Source of the DNA: Aquisalimonas sp. 2447
GTDB lineage: Bacteria; Pseudomonadota; Gammaproteobacteria; Nitrococcales; Aquisalimonadaceae
Assembly: GCF_012044895.1 (NCBI RefSeq)
Contig: NZ_CP050695.1
Span: forward strand, 3,006,501-3,070,500
Direction: 5' to 3'
DNA length: 64,000 bases
Positions 1-7,943 of the stretch are shown here, piece by piece. The translations under genes were made by a program, and so were the position numbers. Positions within the stretch are counted from its first letter, which is position 1; the number at the start of each line of letters is the position of its first letter. Under the pieces are notes generated by a model. That model worked only from the letters and a program-made list of their open reading frames with translations, searched no databases and was not told the DNA's origin.

Positions 1-307
1 CGGTGACCGGGTCGGCGGGCATGCCATGCCCACCACCCTGGCCGCCATGCTGCCCGGGCCCCATGGTCCCGGGGGCAAACAGCCACTGCAGCACGGTGAG
101 TACGGTCACCAGGATCACCACATCCACCAGTGCCGCCCCCGCGCGTCGCCAGAAACCACCGTAATCGGCGACGTTCGCGGGCCGGTCGGTATAAGCACCG
201 GTCTCCCGGGCCAGCAGGTGGCGCTCGGCGGGGTCCATGGGCGCACCGCAGTTCTCGCAGAACCGGGCATCGGCGGAATTTCGCGCACCACACTGGGGGC
301 AGTACAT
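1..307 (-). CDS. Zinc-ribbon RDD-family membrane protein, 3' part missing
   Basis: The protein begins MYCPQCGARNSADARFCENC, a double-CxxC zinc ribbon, followed by an RDD-type start (YGGFWRRAGAALVDVVILV) that enters the first membrane helix. A Gly/His/Met-rich stretch follows and the frame runs off the window edge, so only the first 100 or so residues are seen. I chose the ATG at 307 because a GGAG lies six bases upstream; an ATG at 319 is in frame but poorly preceded. RDD proteins are small inner-membrane proteins of mostly unknown role. It lies on the same strand as the Nudix gene, 58 bases downstream of it. Confidence 0.7.
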   Translation of the reverse strand, partial: MYCPQCGARNSADARFCENCGAPMDPAERHLLARETGAYTDRPANVADYGGFWRRAGAALVDVVILVTVLTVLQWLFAPGTMGPGQHGGQGGGHGMPADPVT

Positions 308-365
308 GTCACGCTCCATTGTTCATGGTCCGAGTCGGATGCGCTGCCGGCCGCTCGGGCCGCGG

Positions 366-923
366 CTAGAGCCCGCCGGGCAGTTTGCCGGCAGCGTCAA
401 CGGGATTGCGACGCGGCGCGAACACCGCCTCGTTCCGGGTTTCGTTGAAATGGGCAAGCGCCCACCGGACACTCGGAAACGCCAGGGCATCGTGGGGGAT
501 TTCGTCGGGATGGAACAGCGCCACCTCCCTGGACTCCGGTCCGGCGGCAACCTCGGGTGAGGTCAGGCGGGCGCGGTAAATCAGTTGTACCTGACTGATG
601 TGCTCGATGGAGTAGACCCCGAGGAGCTGCTCGATCTCCATCCGCGCCCTGGCCTCTTCCCAGGCCTCCCGCAGCGTCCCGGCCTCGGCATCCTCACCCA
701 GTTCCAGGTAACCCGCCGGAAGGGTCCAGTAGCCGACGCGCGGCTCGATGGCCCGGCGGCACAGGAGAATACGGTCCTCCCAGTAGGCCACGGTGCCCAC
801 CACGATTTTGGGATTCTCGTACTGGATGAAGCCGCAGTCTTCGCACACCAGGCGCCGGCGGTCGTCCCCGTCCGGGATGCGGCGGGTGAAGTTGGAGGGA
901 TCGTAAGGGTTGCCGGTACTCAT
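366..923 (-). CDS. Nudix hydrolase with N-terminal zinc ribbon
   Basis: 185 residues. An N-terminal half zinc ribbon ([20 protein letters not shown], the Nudix_N_2 type) leads into a Nudix fold. The Nudix box reads [20 protein letters not shown] and then ARA, so the usual glycine after the EE pair is arginine while the metal-binding REAWEE glutamates are kept. The family hydrolyses nucleoside diphosphates linked to another group, often ADP-ribose-like compounds; the substrate here is unknown. The gene probably lies upstream of the RDD gene in one transcript, and a strong terminator separates it from the DUF4168 gene behind it. Confidence 0.85.
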   Translation of the reverse strand: MSTGNPYDPSNFTRRIPDGDDRRRLVCEDCGFIQYENPKIVVGTVAYWEDRILLCRRAIEPRVGYWTLPAGYLELGEDAEAGTLREAWEEARARMEIEQLLGVYSIEHISQVQLIYRARLTSPEVAAGPESREVALFHPDEIPHDALAFPSVRWALAHFNETRNEAVFAPRRNPVDAAGKLPGGL

Positions 924-967
924 CGCCGGGAAGTGTACTCATCTTCGCCGACAAATGGCCAGCCAAC

Positions 968-997
968 AAAAAAACCGGGCGGGGTGAGACCCGCCCG
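968..997 (-). terminator. Rho-independent terminator of the DUF4168 gene
   Basis: Read on the minus strand, an 8-bp GC-rich stem (976-983 with 990-997) with a six-base loop is followed directly by GG and seven T residues. It lies between the DUF4168 stop and the Nudix start, so it should end the DUF4168 message. Confidence 0.85.
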
Positions 998-1038
998 TAA
1001 TGGAGGGCAACCAACCACTTGAAGACAACTCAGCAGAC

Positions 1039-1066
1039 GCGGAACGACTCGCGGGAGTCGTTCCGC
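1039..1066 (-). terminator. Perfect 12-bp hairpin after the DUF4168 stop
   Basis: A perfect 12-bp inverted repeat (1039-1050 with 1055-1066, four-base loop) lies just after the DUF4168 stop codon. It has no T-run, so it is more likely an mRNA 3'-end stabiliser or an accessory terminator before the canonical one at 968-997. Confidence 0.5.
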
Positions 1067-1072
1067 GCTGGT

Positions 1073-1474
1073 TCACGCCTCAGTTGCAGCCTTCAGCTCA
1101 ACCTGGGCCTGAAACTCTTCGTCCTCATGGACGAAGTAACCGATGTCCCGATACTCGCTGACGTCGATACCTTCCGATTCGACGGCATTCACCATCTCTT
1201 CGTTGGCGTCGGCACGCAGCTCCTCGTACGCTTCCGGATCGTCGGCGATTTCGCCGGCATATTCATCGCGGATGTCCTTGATGGCATCGGAGGCAGCGAT
1301 GAAACTGGCGATGGCGTCATCCTCGATATCGCCAACCTCGATGGAGGGCGACTCCGCCATTTCCTGCTCGTACAGATCGTAATCGTCGGCGCTCGCAGCC
1401 AGAGGCGCGGCGGACACAGAGGCCACGAACCCAGAAATCAGAACACTGGTGGTAATGCGGGCCTTGCGTTTCAT
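1073..1474 (-). CDS. Exported DUF4168 domain protein
   Basis: 133 residues. An N-terminal signal sequence (MKRKARITTSVLISGFVASV...) ends near ASA/DDYD. The mature part is very acidic and matches the DUF4168 pattern: a helix with IASFIAASDAIKDIRDEYAG and a second conserved part, YEELRADANEEMVNAVESEG. DUF4168 proteins are small secreted or periplasmic proteins of unknown function. AGGAG nine bases upstream supports the ATG. The gene is a single transcription unit with its own terminator. The acidity fits a halophile, though that alone is weak evidence. Confidence 0.8.
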   Translation of the reverse strand: MKRKARITTSVLISGFVASVSAAPLAASADDYDLYEQEMAESPSIEVGDIEDDAIASFIAASDAIKDIRDEYAGEIADDPEAYEELRADANEEMVNAVESEGIDVSEYRDIGYFVHEDEEFQAQVELKAATEA

Positions 1475-1502
1475 GACGAAAGTCTCCTTTGTCGCTGAGC
1501 GT

Positions 1503-1540
1503 AACGCCGGGCGCGTATGGCATGCTGCGCTTCCGGCGTT
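1503..1540. other. Hairpin in the leader of the DUF4168 gene
   Basis: An inverted repeat AACGCCGG/CCGGCGTT (1503-1510 with 1533-1540) is extended by GCGC/GCGC (1511-1514 with 1527-1530). It lies about 30 bases upstream of the DUF4168 start and would fold in its 5' leader. Function unknown. Confidence 0.35.
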
Positions 1541-1696
1541 TGCATCCGGAGCCTTTCATGCATCGTGCCAACTTCACTGATCGCGGCGTGACGGGGTTTT
1601 CCGCACACCACCCCGACACGAACCCCGCCTGGAGCACGTGTCACATTGGCACATGTGCGCATGAGCGTCGCCACCGCATGCCCGGAGGCAGTCGTG

Positions 1697-2467
1697 GTGG
1701 CTGACTGGCTGCTCTCACTACTGCCACCAGAGTTACCGGTCTACGCGATCGTCGTACTCCTGCTGGCAAGCGCCCTGACGTCCTTTATCACCGCCGCCTT
1801 CGGTGCCGGTGGCGGCGTTCTGCTGCTGGGGCTGATGACCCTGTTCCTGCCCGCCACTGCGGTGATCCCCCTGCATGGCGTCATCCAGGCGGGCTCGAAC
1901 GCCGGGCGCACCCTGGTCACCTGGGGCCACATCCAGTGGCCGCTGGTGGCCGTGTTCTCCCTGGGCGCAGTGACTGGGGCCACGGCCGGTTCCGGCATTC
2001 TGGTTCAGCTGCATGCAGGCTGGCTGGAGCTGGCACTGGGGGCCTTCATCCTATGGTCGTGCTGGGCCCCACCGCTGGCCCTGCAGCGCGCCGGCCGTGG
2101 ACGGATCGCCCTGGGAGGTGGCGTCACCAGCCTGGTCACCCTGTTCGTGGGTGCCACCGGCCCGTTCGTGGCCGCACTGTTACGCCCGCTGGGCCTGGAG
2201 CCGCGTCGTCACGTGGGCACGTTCTCCGCCTGCATGGTGGTCCAGCACGGCCTGAAGATCGGCGTTTTCGGGCTTCTCGGTTTCGCCTTCGGGCCGTACC
2301 TGCCCTTCCTCGCCGGCATGCTCGCGACGGGCTTCCTGGGCACGCTGCTGGGCCGCATGGCCCTGGAGCGGCTGGGAGACCGTCGTTTCCACCACCTGTT
2401 GAATATCATTCTTACGGCACTGGCACTGCACCTGCTCTACCGCGGCGCCGCCGCCCTGCTCGGCTGA
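1697..2467 (+). CDS. TauE/SafE family membrane permease
   Basis: About 256 residues and roughly eight hydrophobic helices. The first helix contains the family's glycine-rich pattern (ALTSFITAAFGAGGGVLLLG), and a repeated half occurs after residue 130. TauE/SafE proteins are inner-membrane exporters or permeases, several linked to sulfite, sulfoacetate or other organosulfur anions; the substrate here is not evident. I chose the GTG at 1697 because a GGAGG at 1684-1688 lies eight bases upstream; the adjacent GTG at 1694 and an ATG at 1661 are alternatives. It is followed after 75 bases by the DUF3422 gene on the same strand. Confidence 0.8.
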   Translation: MADWLLSLLPPELPVYAIVVLLLASALTSFITAAFGAGGGVLLLGLMTLFLPATAVIPLHGVIQAGSNAGRTLVTWGHIQWPLVAVFSLGAVTGATAGSGILVQLHAGWLELALGAFILWSCWAPPLALQRAGRGRIALGGGVTSLVTLFVGATGPFVAALLRPLGLEPRRHVGTFSACMVVQHGLKIGVFGLLGFAFGPYLPFLAGMLATGFLGTLLGRMALERLGDRRFHHLLNIILTALALHLLYRGAAALLG

Positions 2468-2542
2468 GCGAAGGCGGCGGACTTGCCGATTGCGGTCGCC
2501 TGACCGACCATGAGCGCTGACAATCACGGACGGCGGGATACC

Positions 2543-3865
2543 ATGACAAACTACGCCGCAGCAGCCGCCCCCACAGGTCTGCAGGAACATGCGCAGCGCC
2601 GGCACATCGCCGCCGAAGTCCATGCGCGGCCCTTCGAGACCCTGAACGGGCCCTTGCGCGCCACCCATCTCGCCATGCTCAGCAGCGACGGCAACGCCGA
2701 CCAGGAACAGGTGCGGGCGCTGTGCCAGTCCCTGGAGCAGACGCCGCCACAGCCGGATGCCACCCACCACAGTGTTGACCTGGGCGGGTTTCGGCTGCGC
2801 TGGGAGCGGCACACGGAGTTTTCCACTTATACGTTTTTCATTACCGGTGTGGAATCCGACCCCCTGGAACCTTTCGCCCGCACGGCGCTGCAGATGGTGC
2901 CGGCGGACTGGCTTGCCGGGCTGCCGGGGGAACTGATCGCCGCCGTACACCTGACCATGGAGGGGCGCTCGGCGCCGGAACGGCCCGTGCACGAGCTGGC
3001 GGAGCTGTTCGGCACAGAGAACGTTGCGGGCAGCGAAGTGGCCGACGGGGCGGCGCGGGTGTATACCGATTTCCGCCTGCACGCCGACGGCTTCGGACGG
3101 GTGCTCATCCAGGACCGTGGCCTGCCGTCGCGGCGTGCCGGCAGGCTGGTGCAGCGGCTGCTGGAGATCGAAACCTATCGACTGCTGGCGCTGCTTGCCT
3201 TCCCCATGGCCCGCGAGGCGGGGGGAGAGCTGACGCGGCTGGAGAGTGACCTGGGGGCGGTCACGCGGCGGATCACCCGCAGTGGCAGCCTGGAGAACGA
3301 GCAGACACTGCTTTCGGAGATCTCGGCCCTGTCGGCGGACCTGGAGCAGACCACCTCCCGCACCAGCTACCGCCTCAGCGCAGCACGCGCCTACGATGCC
3401 CTGGTCCGGCGCCGCATCGACAACCTCCGCGAACAGCGCATCCGCGAACTGCAGACCATCGGCGAGTTCCTGGTGCGTCGCTTCCGCCCGGCCATGCGCA
3501 CCTGCGAGTCCGTGGCGGAACGCCAGGAGAATCTGGCACAGCGCCTCTCCCGCGCCGCAGACCTGCTGCGCACCCGGGTGGACATCGCCCTGGAAGGGCA
3601 GAACCGGGACCTGCTGGCCTCCATGAACCGGCGCACCGACCTGCAGCTGCGGCTGCAGCAGACGGTGGAAGGCCTCTCCGTGCTGGTCATGAGCTACTAC
3701 GGCACGGGCCTGATCTACTACGCCCTGAACGGACTGCACAGCGCCGGGGTGGAGTTCAACGTCGATCTGGCAGTCGGCGCGGCGGTGCCCATCGTGGTGG
3801 TGAGTGCGTTCCTGGGTATTCGCTATCTACGGCGCAAGGTCCTGGGGCCGGAAGAGAGTCATTAA
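2543..3865 (+). CDS. DUF3422 family membrane protein
   Basis: About 440 residues. It starts with the DUF3422 signature region (RRHIAAEVHARPFETLNGPL), followed by a mixed domain up to about residue 225, a long charged coiled-coil-like section, and two C-terminal membrane helices (around SVLVMSYYGTGLIYYAL and AAVPIVVVSAFLGI). The family has no established function. The ATG at 2543 is preferred over an in-frame ATG at 2510 because a GGCGGG lies just upstream. The C-terminal helix pair resembles the layout of CorA-like channels, but no GMN motif is visible, so I do not claim transport. Confidence 0.8.
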   Translation: MTNYAAAAAPTGLQEHAQRRHIAAEVHARPFETLNGPLRATHLAMLSSDGNADQEQVRALCQSLEQTPPQPDATHHSVDLGGFRLRWERHTEFSTYTFFITGVESDPLEPFARTALQMVPADWLAGLPGELIAAVHLTMEGRSAPERPVHELAELFGTENVAGSEVADGAARVYTDFRLHADGFGRVLIQDRGLPSRRAGRLVQRLLEIETYRLLALLAFPMAREAGGELTRLESDLGAVTRRITRSGSLENEQTLLSEISALSADLEQTTSRTSYRLSAARAYDALVRRRIDNLREQRIRELQTIGEFLVRRFRPAMRTCESVAERQENLAQRLSRAADLLRTRVDIALEGQNRDLLASMNRRTDLQLRLQQTVEGLSVLVMSYYGTGLIYYALNGLHSAGVEFNVDLAVGAAVPIVVVSAFLGIRYLRRKVLGPEESH

Positions 3866-3908
3866 AGAAACGCTGAACGCCACCCCCGTACGCCCGGCTA
3901 TTCAGGGC

Positions 3909-4000
3909 GTAGGGAGGACCTTCAGGTCCGCCGTCTCCGCTCTGCAGGCCAAGGCAGCTTGGCCAAGGCTGGAACGGTGGACCTGAATGTCCACCCTACG
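3909..4000. repeat. Palindromic extragenic repeat, copy 1
   Basis: About 92 bp. The left arm starts GTAGGGAGGACC and contains the short palindrome GGACCTTCAGGTCC. The right arm is its inverted relative and ends in CCACCCTACG. Each arm can fold alone, and the two arms can pair with each other. It fills the gap between the convergent DUF3422 and ffh genes. Copy 2 is at 7831-7923. Extragenic repeats of this design often act as terminators or mRNA stabilisers. Confidence 0.75.
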
Positions 4001-4020
4001 GCTCCCCGCACTCCGGTCGT

Positions 4021-5412
4021 TTAGCGGGGCAAGCCCCCGCCGGGAGGCATGCCGCCGCCCGGGGGCATGCCTCCGCCACCGCCGAGCTGGCGCATCATCT
4101 TCTGCATGCCGCCCTTCTTGTTCACCTGCTTCATCATTTTCTGCATCTGCTTGAACTGCTTGAGCAGCTTGTTCACGTCCTGCACCTGGGTGCCGGAACC
4201 GGTGGCAATGCGGCGCTTGCGTGAGCCGTTGATGACATCCGGACGGCGGCGTTCCGCGGGGGTCATGGAGTTGATGATGGCCACCAGACGGCGCACGTCC
4301 TTGTCGTCCACCTGGCCCTTGACCTTGTCGGCCATGCCGCCCATGCCGGGCATCTTGTCGATCAGGCCACCAATGCCGCCCATATTGCCAAGCTGACTCA
4401 TCTGGTCGCGGAAGTCCTCCAGGTCGAAGCCCTTGCCCTTCTTGAGCTTCTTTGCCAGGCGATCGGCATCCTGCTTGTCCACGCCGCGCTCGACTTCCTC
4501 CACCAGGCTGAGCATGTCGCCCATGCCGAGGATGCGCGAAGCCACCCGGTCGGGATGGAACGGCTCCAGCGCCTTGGTCTTCTCGCCGGTCCCCAGGAAC
4601 TTGATGGGCTTACCGGTGATCTGGCGGATGGACAGCGCCGCACCGCCGCGGGCGTCGCCATCGGTCTTGGTGAGGATGACACCGGTGAGCGGCAGGGCGT
4701 CGTTGAACGCCTTGGCGGTGTTGACCGCATCCTGGCCGGTCATGCTGTCCACCACGAACAGCGTCTCCACCGGCTCGATGCCTTTGTGCAGTTCACCCAC
4801 CTCGGCCATCATGGCCTCGTCCACATGCAGGCGCCCGGCGGTATCCACCAGCACCACGTCATGGAACTGCTTGCGGGCGTGCTCCAACGCTGCCCGGCCG
4901 ATATCCAGCGGTTTCTGGTTGCTGTTGGAGGGGAAGAAATCCACTTCCACCTCGCCGGCCAGGGTCTGCAGCTGATCAATGGCGGCCGGACGGTAGATGT
5001 CGCAGCTCACCACCAGCACTTTCTTTTTCTCACGCTCGCGCAGGTAGCGGGCCAGCTTGGCAATGCTGGTGGTCTTGCCCGCCCCCTGCAGGCCCGCCAC
5101 CATGACCACGGCGGGCGGACGCACGTGCAGGTTCAGGGCGTCGTTGGCCTCACCCATGACCCGGACGAGTTCGTCCTTGACGATCTTGATGAACGTCTGC
5201 CCCGGCGTCAGGCTGCGCTTGACCTCCTCGCCCAGGGCGCGCTCCTTGACGTCACGCACGAAGTCCTTGACCACGGGCAGCGCGACGTCCGCTTCCAGTA
5301 GCGCCATGCGCACTTCCCGCAGGCTTTCCTGGATATTCTCTTCGGTGAGCCGCCCCTGCCCGCGCAGGCGCTTCATGACGCCGTCAAGGCGCTCACTCAG
5401 GTTGTCAAACAT
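4021..5412 (-). CDS. ffh: Signal recognition particle protein Ffh (SRP54)
   Basis: 463 residues. N domain (MFDNLSERLDGVMKRLRGQG...), then the G domain with GLQGAGKTTS (P-loop), DTAGR and TKTDGDARGG, then a methionine-rich M domain that binds 4.5S RNA and signal sequences. The C-terminus is a Gly/Met/Pro tail. Ffh targets nascent inner-membrane proteins to FtsY and SecYEG. The open frame extends 130 codons upstream, but the family start is the ATG at 5412, preceded by GAGAGG. Convergent with the DUF3422 gene and divergent from the CcsA-like gene. Confidence 0.97.
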   Translation of the reverse strand: MFDNLSERLDGVMKRLRGQGRLTEENIQESLREVRMALLEADVALPVVKDFVRDVKERALGEEVKRSLTPGQTFIKIVKDELVRVMGEANDALNLHVRPPAVVMVAGLQGAGKTTSIAKLARYLREREKKKVLVVSCDIYRPAAIDQLQTLAGEVEVDFFPSNSNQKPLDIGRAALEHARKQFHDVVLVDTAGRLHVDEAMMAEVGELHKGIEPVETLFVVDSMTGQDAVNTAKAFNDALPLTGVILTKTDGDARGGAALSIRQITGKPIKFLGTGEKTKALEPFHPDRVASRILGMGDMLSLVEEVERGVDKQDADRLAKKLKKGKGFDLEDFRDQMSQLGNMGGIGGLIDKMPGMGGMADKVKGQVDDKDVRRLVAIINSMTPAERRRPDVINGSRKRRIATGSGTQVQDVNKLLKQFKQMQKMMKQVNKKGGMQKMMRQLGGGGGMPPGGGMPPGGGLPR

Positions 5413-5645
5413 GCCGTGGCCTCTCGCCGGTGATCGGTGCGGAAACGGCGGGCGCCGAGTGATTGACTGGACACCCACCCATCGTGCAGACGTTCGGTAA
5501 CCGGCAAAGGTAACGCCTGGCTGCCGGCCGATCAATCTCAGCAGGCCATGGCCTGCTTTGCCCCCGGGTGCATGTGTGCGATGATTCCGGTTCTGAGAGC
5601 CCGGCCTGCGGGCGTCCGCACGCGGCCGATTCGTTCCGGCATTCA

Positions 5646-6455
5646 ATGGATTCCATGTTCCCGACCCTCGTCTCCGCCGTTCTCTACCTGCTGGTTGGCG
5701 CCGGCCTTGCCTGGCGCCTTGCCCGGGGGCCAGAACAGCTGCCGTGGCGACGCAGTCTGCTGGCCGCGGGCTGGGCCGGATTGACTCTCCATGCAGCGTC
5801 ACTCTGGGCGCACATGGAGACGCCGGTCGGCCTGGACCTGGGGCTGCTTAACGCGGCATCCCTGGTGGCGGCCCTGATGGTGCTTATGGTGCTGATCGGC
5901 GCCATTCGGCGTGCCATCGAGAATCTCATGGTGTTCATCCTGCCCGTGGCCGCCCTGGTGCAGATCATCAATCAGACGTTCGGCGCCGGCGAGGGGGCCA
6001 TCACGCGCTTTCCGGCCGGGCTGGAGGTGCATGTCATCACCTCGGTCCTGGCCTTCAGTGCCCTCAATGTTGCGGTGATCCAGTCGCTGGTGCTGGCGTG
6101 GCAGGATCATCGCCTGCGCCACCGCCAGCCCGGCGGCCTGGTCCGGGCACTGCCGCCGTTACGGGAAATGGAAGAGCTGCTGTTCCAGATGCTCTGGGTG
6201 GGCTTTCTGCTGCTCACCGTGGCGCTCGGCTCCGGCGCACTGTATCTGCAGGATCTGTTCGGCCAGCATCTTGCACACAAGACCCTCTTCTCCATCGCCG
6301 CCTGGCTGGTCTTCGCCACCCTGCTGTTCGGACGCTGGCGTTACGGTTGGCGCGGACGCACGGCAATCCGCTGGACCCTGGGCGGTTTCATTGCGTTGCT
6401 CATCGCCTATTTCGGCACCAAACTCGTTCTGGAAATCATCCTGGGCCGCGGCTGA
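5646..6455 (+). CDS. CcsA/YpjD-type integral membrane protein
   Basis: About 269 residues, nearly all membrane-spanning (eight helices or so). The C-terminal half has the cytochrome c assembly (CcsA) pattern: EELLFQMLWVGFLLLTVAL, then ALYLQDLFGQHLAHKTLFSI. The ffh-ypjD-corB order is common in gammaproteobacteria, where this protein is annotated as an inner-membrane CcsA-like protein of unknown role. It is not part of a Ccm or Ccs system here. The ATG at 5646 lacks a good ribosome-binding site; an ATG at 5655 is the alternative. Confidence 0.8.
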   Translation: MDSMFPTLVSAVLYLLVGAGLAWRLARGPEQLPWRRSLLAAGWAGLTLHAASLWAHMETPVGLDLGLLNAASLVAALMVLMVLIGAIRRAIENLMVFILPVAALVQIINQTFGAGEGAITRFPAGLEVHVITSVLAFSALNVAVIQSLVLAWQDHRLRHRQPGGLVRALPPLREMEELLFQMLWVGFLLLTVALGSGALYLQDLFGQHLAHKTLFSIAAWLVFATLLFGRWRYGWRGRTAIRWTLGGFIALLIAYFGTKLVLEIILGRG

Positions 6456-6497
6456 CGCCACGATGCCCGGAACCGCACAGAAGCGAGGATTGACCCC

Positions 6498-7778
6498 GTG
6501 AGCGAACTCCCCCTGGGTATCATGTTCGGCATCCTCGCCCTGCTGATCATTCTCTCGGCATTCTTCTCCAGTTCCGAGACGGCGCTGATGAGCCTGAACC
6601 GCTATCGGCTCCGACATCTGGCGCGGGGCGGCTGGCGTTCGGCACGGCTGGCCACCCGCCTGCTGGAGCGGCCCGACCGCATCCTCGGCGTGATCCTGCT
6701 GGGCAACAACTTCGTCAATATCCTCGCCGCCTCTCTGGCCACCGTCATCGCCCTGCAGCTCTACGGCGAGGGCGCCATCGGTATTGCCTCGCTGGTGCTG
6801 ACCCTGGTGATCCTGATCTTCGCCGAGGTTGCCCCCAAGACCCTCGCCGCGCTGCACCCGGAACGCATCGCCTTTCCCGCGTCCTGGCCCCTGGCGGTGC
6901 TGCTGCGGGTTCTCTACCCGCTGGTGTGGATGATCAATGCCGTCGCCAACGGCCTGTTGCGCCTGCTGCGGGTGGATCCACGGGTCAGCGAGAACGAGAA
7001 CCTCAGCCGCGAGGAACTGCGCTCGGTGGTGAATGAGGCCGGCACCCTGATCCCCAGGCGACACCAGAAGATGCTGCTCAACATCCTTGACCTGGAGAAG
7101 GCGACGGTGGAGGACATCATGGTGCCGCGCAACGAGATTGTCGGCATCGACCTCACCGACGACTGGGACGAGATCGTCGCCCAGCTCGCCAATACCCAGC
7201 ACACGCGCCTGCCGGTGTTCCAGGAGAGCATCGACGATGTCCAGGGCATTCTTCACCTGCGGCGGATCATTCCCGACCTTACCGAGCGGCGGCTGACCCG
7301 GGACCATCTGCTCGCCCAGGTGGAGCCCACCTATTTCATTCCGGAGGGGACCCGCCTGCATACGCAGCTGGTGAATTTTCAGCGGCAGCGGCGCCGGGTG
7401 GGCATGGTGGTGGACGAGTACGGTGACATCATGGGGCTGGTCGCCCTGGAGGACATCCTCGAGGAGATCGTGGGCGAGTTCACCACCGATCCGGCAGCTC
7501 ACTCCCGATACCTGCGGCCGCTGGAATCGGGGGCGTATCTGGCCCAGGGCAGTATCAGCGTACGCGAACTCAACCGGGCCCTGGACTGGGACCTGCCCAC
7601 CGACGGCCCGAAGACGCTGAACGGGCTGATCCTGGAGCAGCTGGAGTCCATCCCCGAGCCGGGGACCAGTCTGCTCATCCACGGCTTTCCCGTGACCATC
7701 GTCCAGACCCAGGACAACAAGGTGAAGACGGCGGAAATCCAGCCGCGGCTGGTGCGCCAGCGGCGGCGTCGATCCTGA
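6498..7778 (+). CDS. corB: CNNM/CorB-type transporter (DUF21, CBS pair, CorC domain)
   Basis: 426 residues. An N-terminal DUF21 membrane domain (FFSSSETALMSLNRYRLRHL, LGNNFVNILAASLATV, FAEVAPKTLAA), then two CBS domains (ILDLEKATVEDIMVPRNEIV, GMVVDEYGDIMGLVALEDIL), then a C-terminal CorC/HlyC domain. CNNM proteins move or regulate Mg2+ across the inner membrane, with Mg-ATP sensed by the CBS pair. The start is GTG with GAGG nine bases upstream. It follows the CcsA-like gene by 42 bases and is probably cotranscribed with it. Confidence 0.88.
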   Translation: MSELPLGIMFGILALLIILSAFFSSSETALMSLNRYRLRHLARGGWRSARLATRLLERPDRILGVILLGNNFVNILAASLATVIALQLYGEGAIGIASLVLTLVILIFAEVAPKTLAALHPERIAFPASWPLAVLLRVLYPLVWMINAVANGLLRLLRVDPRVSENENLSREELRSVVNEAGTLIPRRHQKMLLNILDLEKATVEDIMVPRNEIVGIDLTDDWDEIVAQLANTQHTRLPVFQESIDDVQGILHLRRIIPDLTERRLTRDHLLAQVEPTYFIPEGTRLHTQLVNFQRQRRRVGMVVDEYGDIMGLVALEDILEEIVGEFTTDPAAHSRYLRPLESGAYLAQGSISVRELNRALDWDLPTDGPKTLNGLILEQLESIPEPGTSLLIHGFPVTIVQTQDNKVKTAEIQPRLVRQRRRRS

Positions 7779-7830
7779 CGCCGGCCCGGAACGACACCTC
7801 GGCCCCACGGGCCGGACCTGCAGCGCCGGT

Positions 7831-7923
7831 CGTAGGGCGGACCTTCAGGTCCGCCAAACGGGCTTCGATAAACCGCCTTGGCTGGCATGTCTCGGGACGG
7901 CGGACCTGAAGGTCCGCCCTACG
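7831..7923. repeat. Palindromic extragenic repeat, copy 2
   Basis: About 93 bp with near-perfect inverted ends: CGTAGGGCGGACC at the left and its exact complement at the right. Each arm contains GGCGGACCT paired with AGGTCCGCC, so two nested hairpins can form. It fills the gap between the convergent corB and lnt genes and is the same family as 3909-4000. Confidence 0.8.
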
Positions 7924-7943
7924 CCTATACACATGCAGACCAA

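Noticed and set aside
2180-3739. 519-codon open frame on the minus strand
   Set aside because: Antisense to the DUF3422 gene; Gln/His/Gly-rich low-complexity translation with no family match, a result of the GC-rich third positions.
5413-5802. 130-codon upstream extension of ffh
   Set aside because: Ffh proteins start at MFDNL; the extension is not homologous and covers the intergenic region and the 5' end of the divergent CcsA-like gene.
6159-7808. 549-codon open frame on the minus strand
   Set aside because: Antisense to the CcsA-like and corB genes, same kind of shadow translation.
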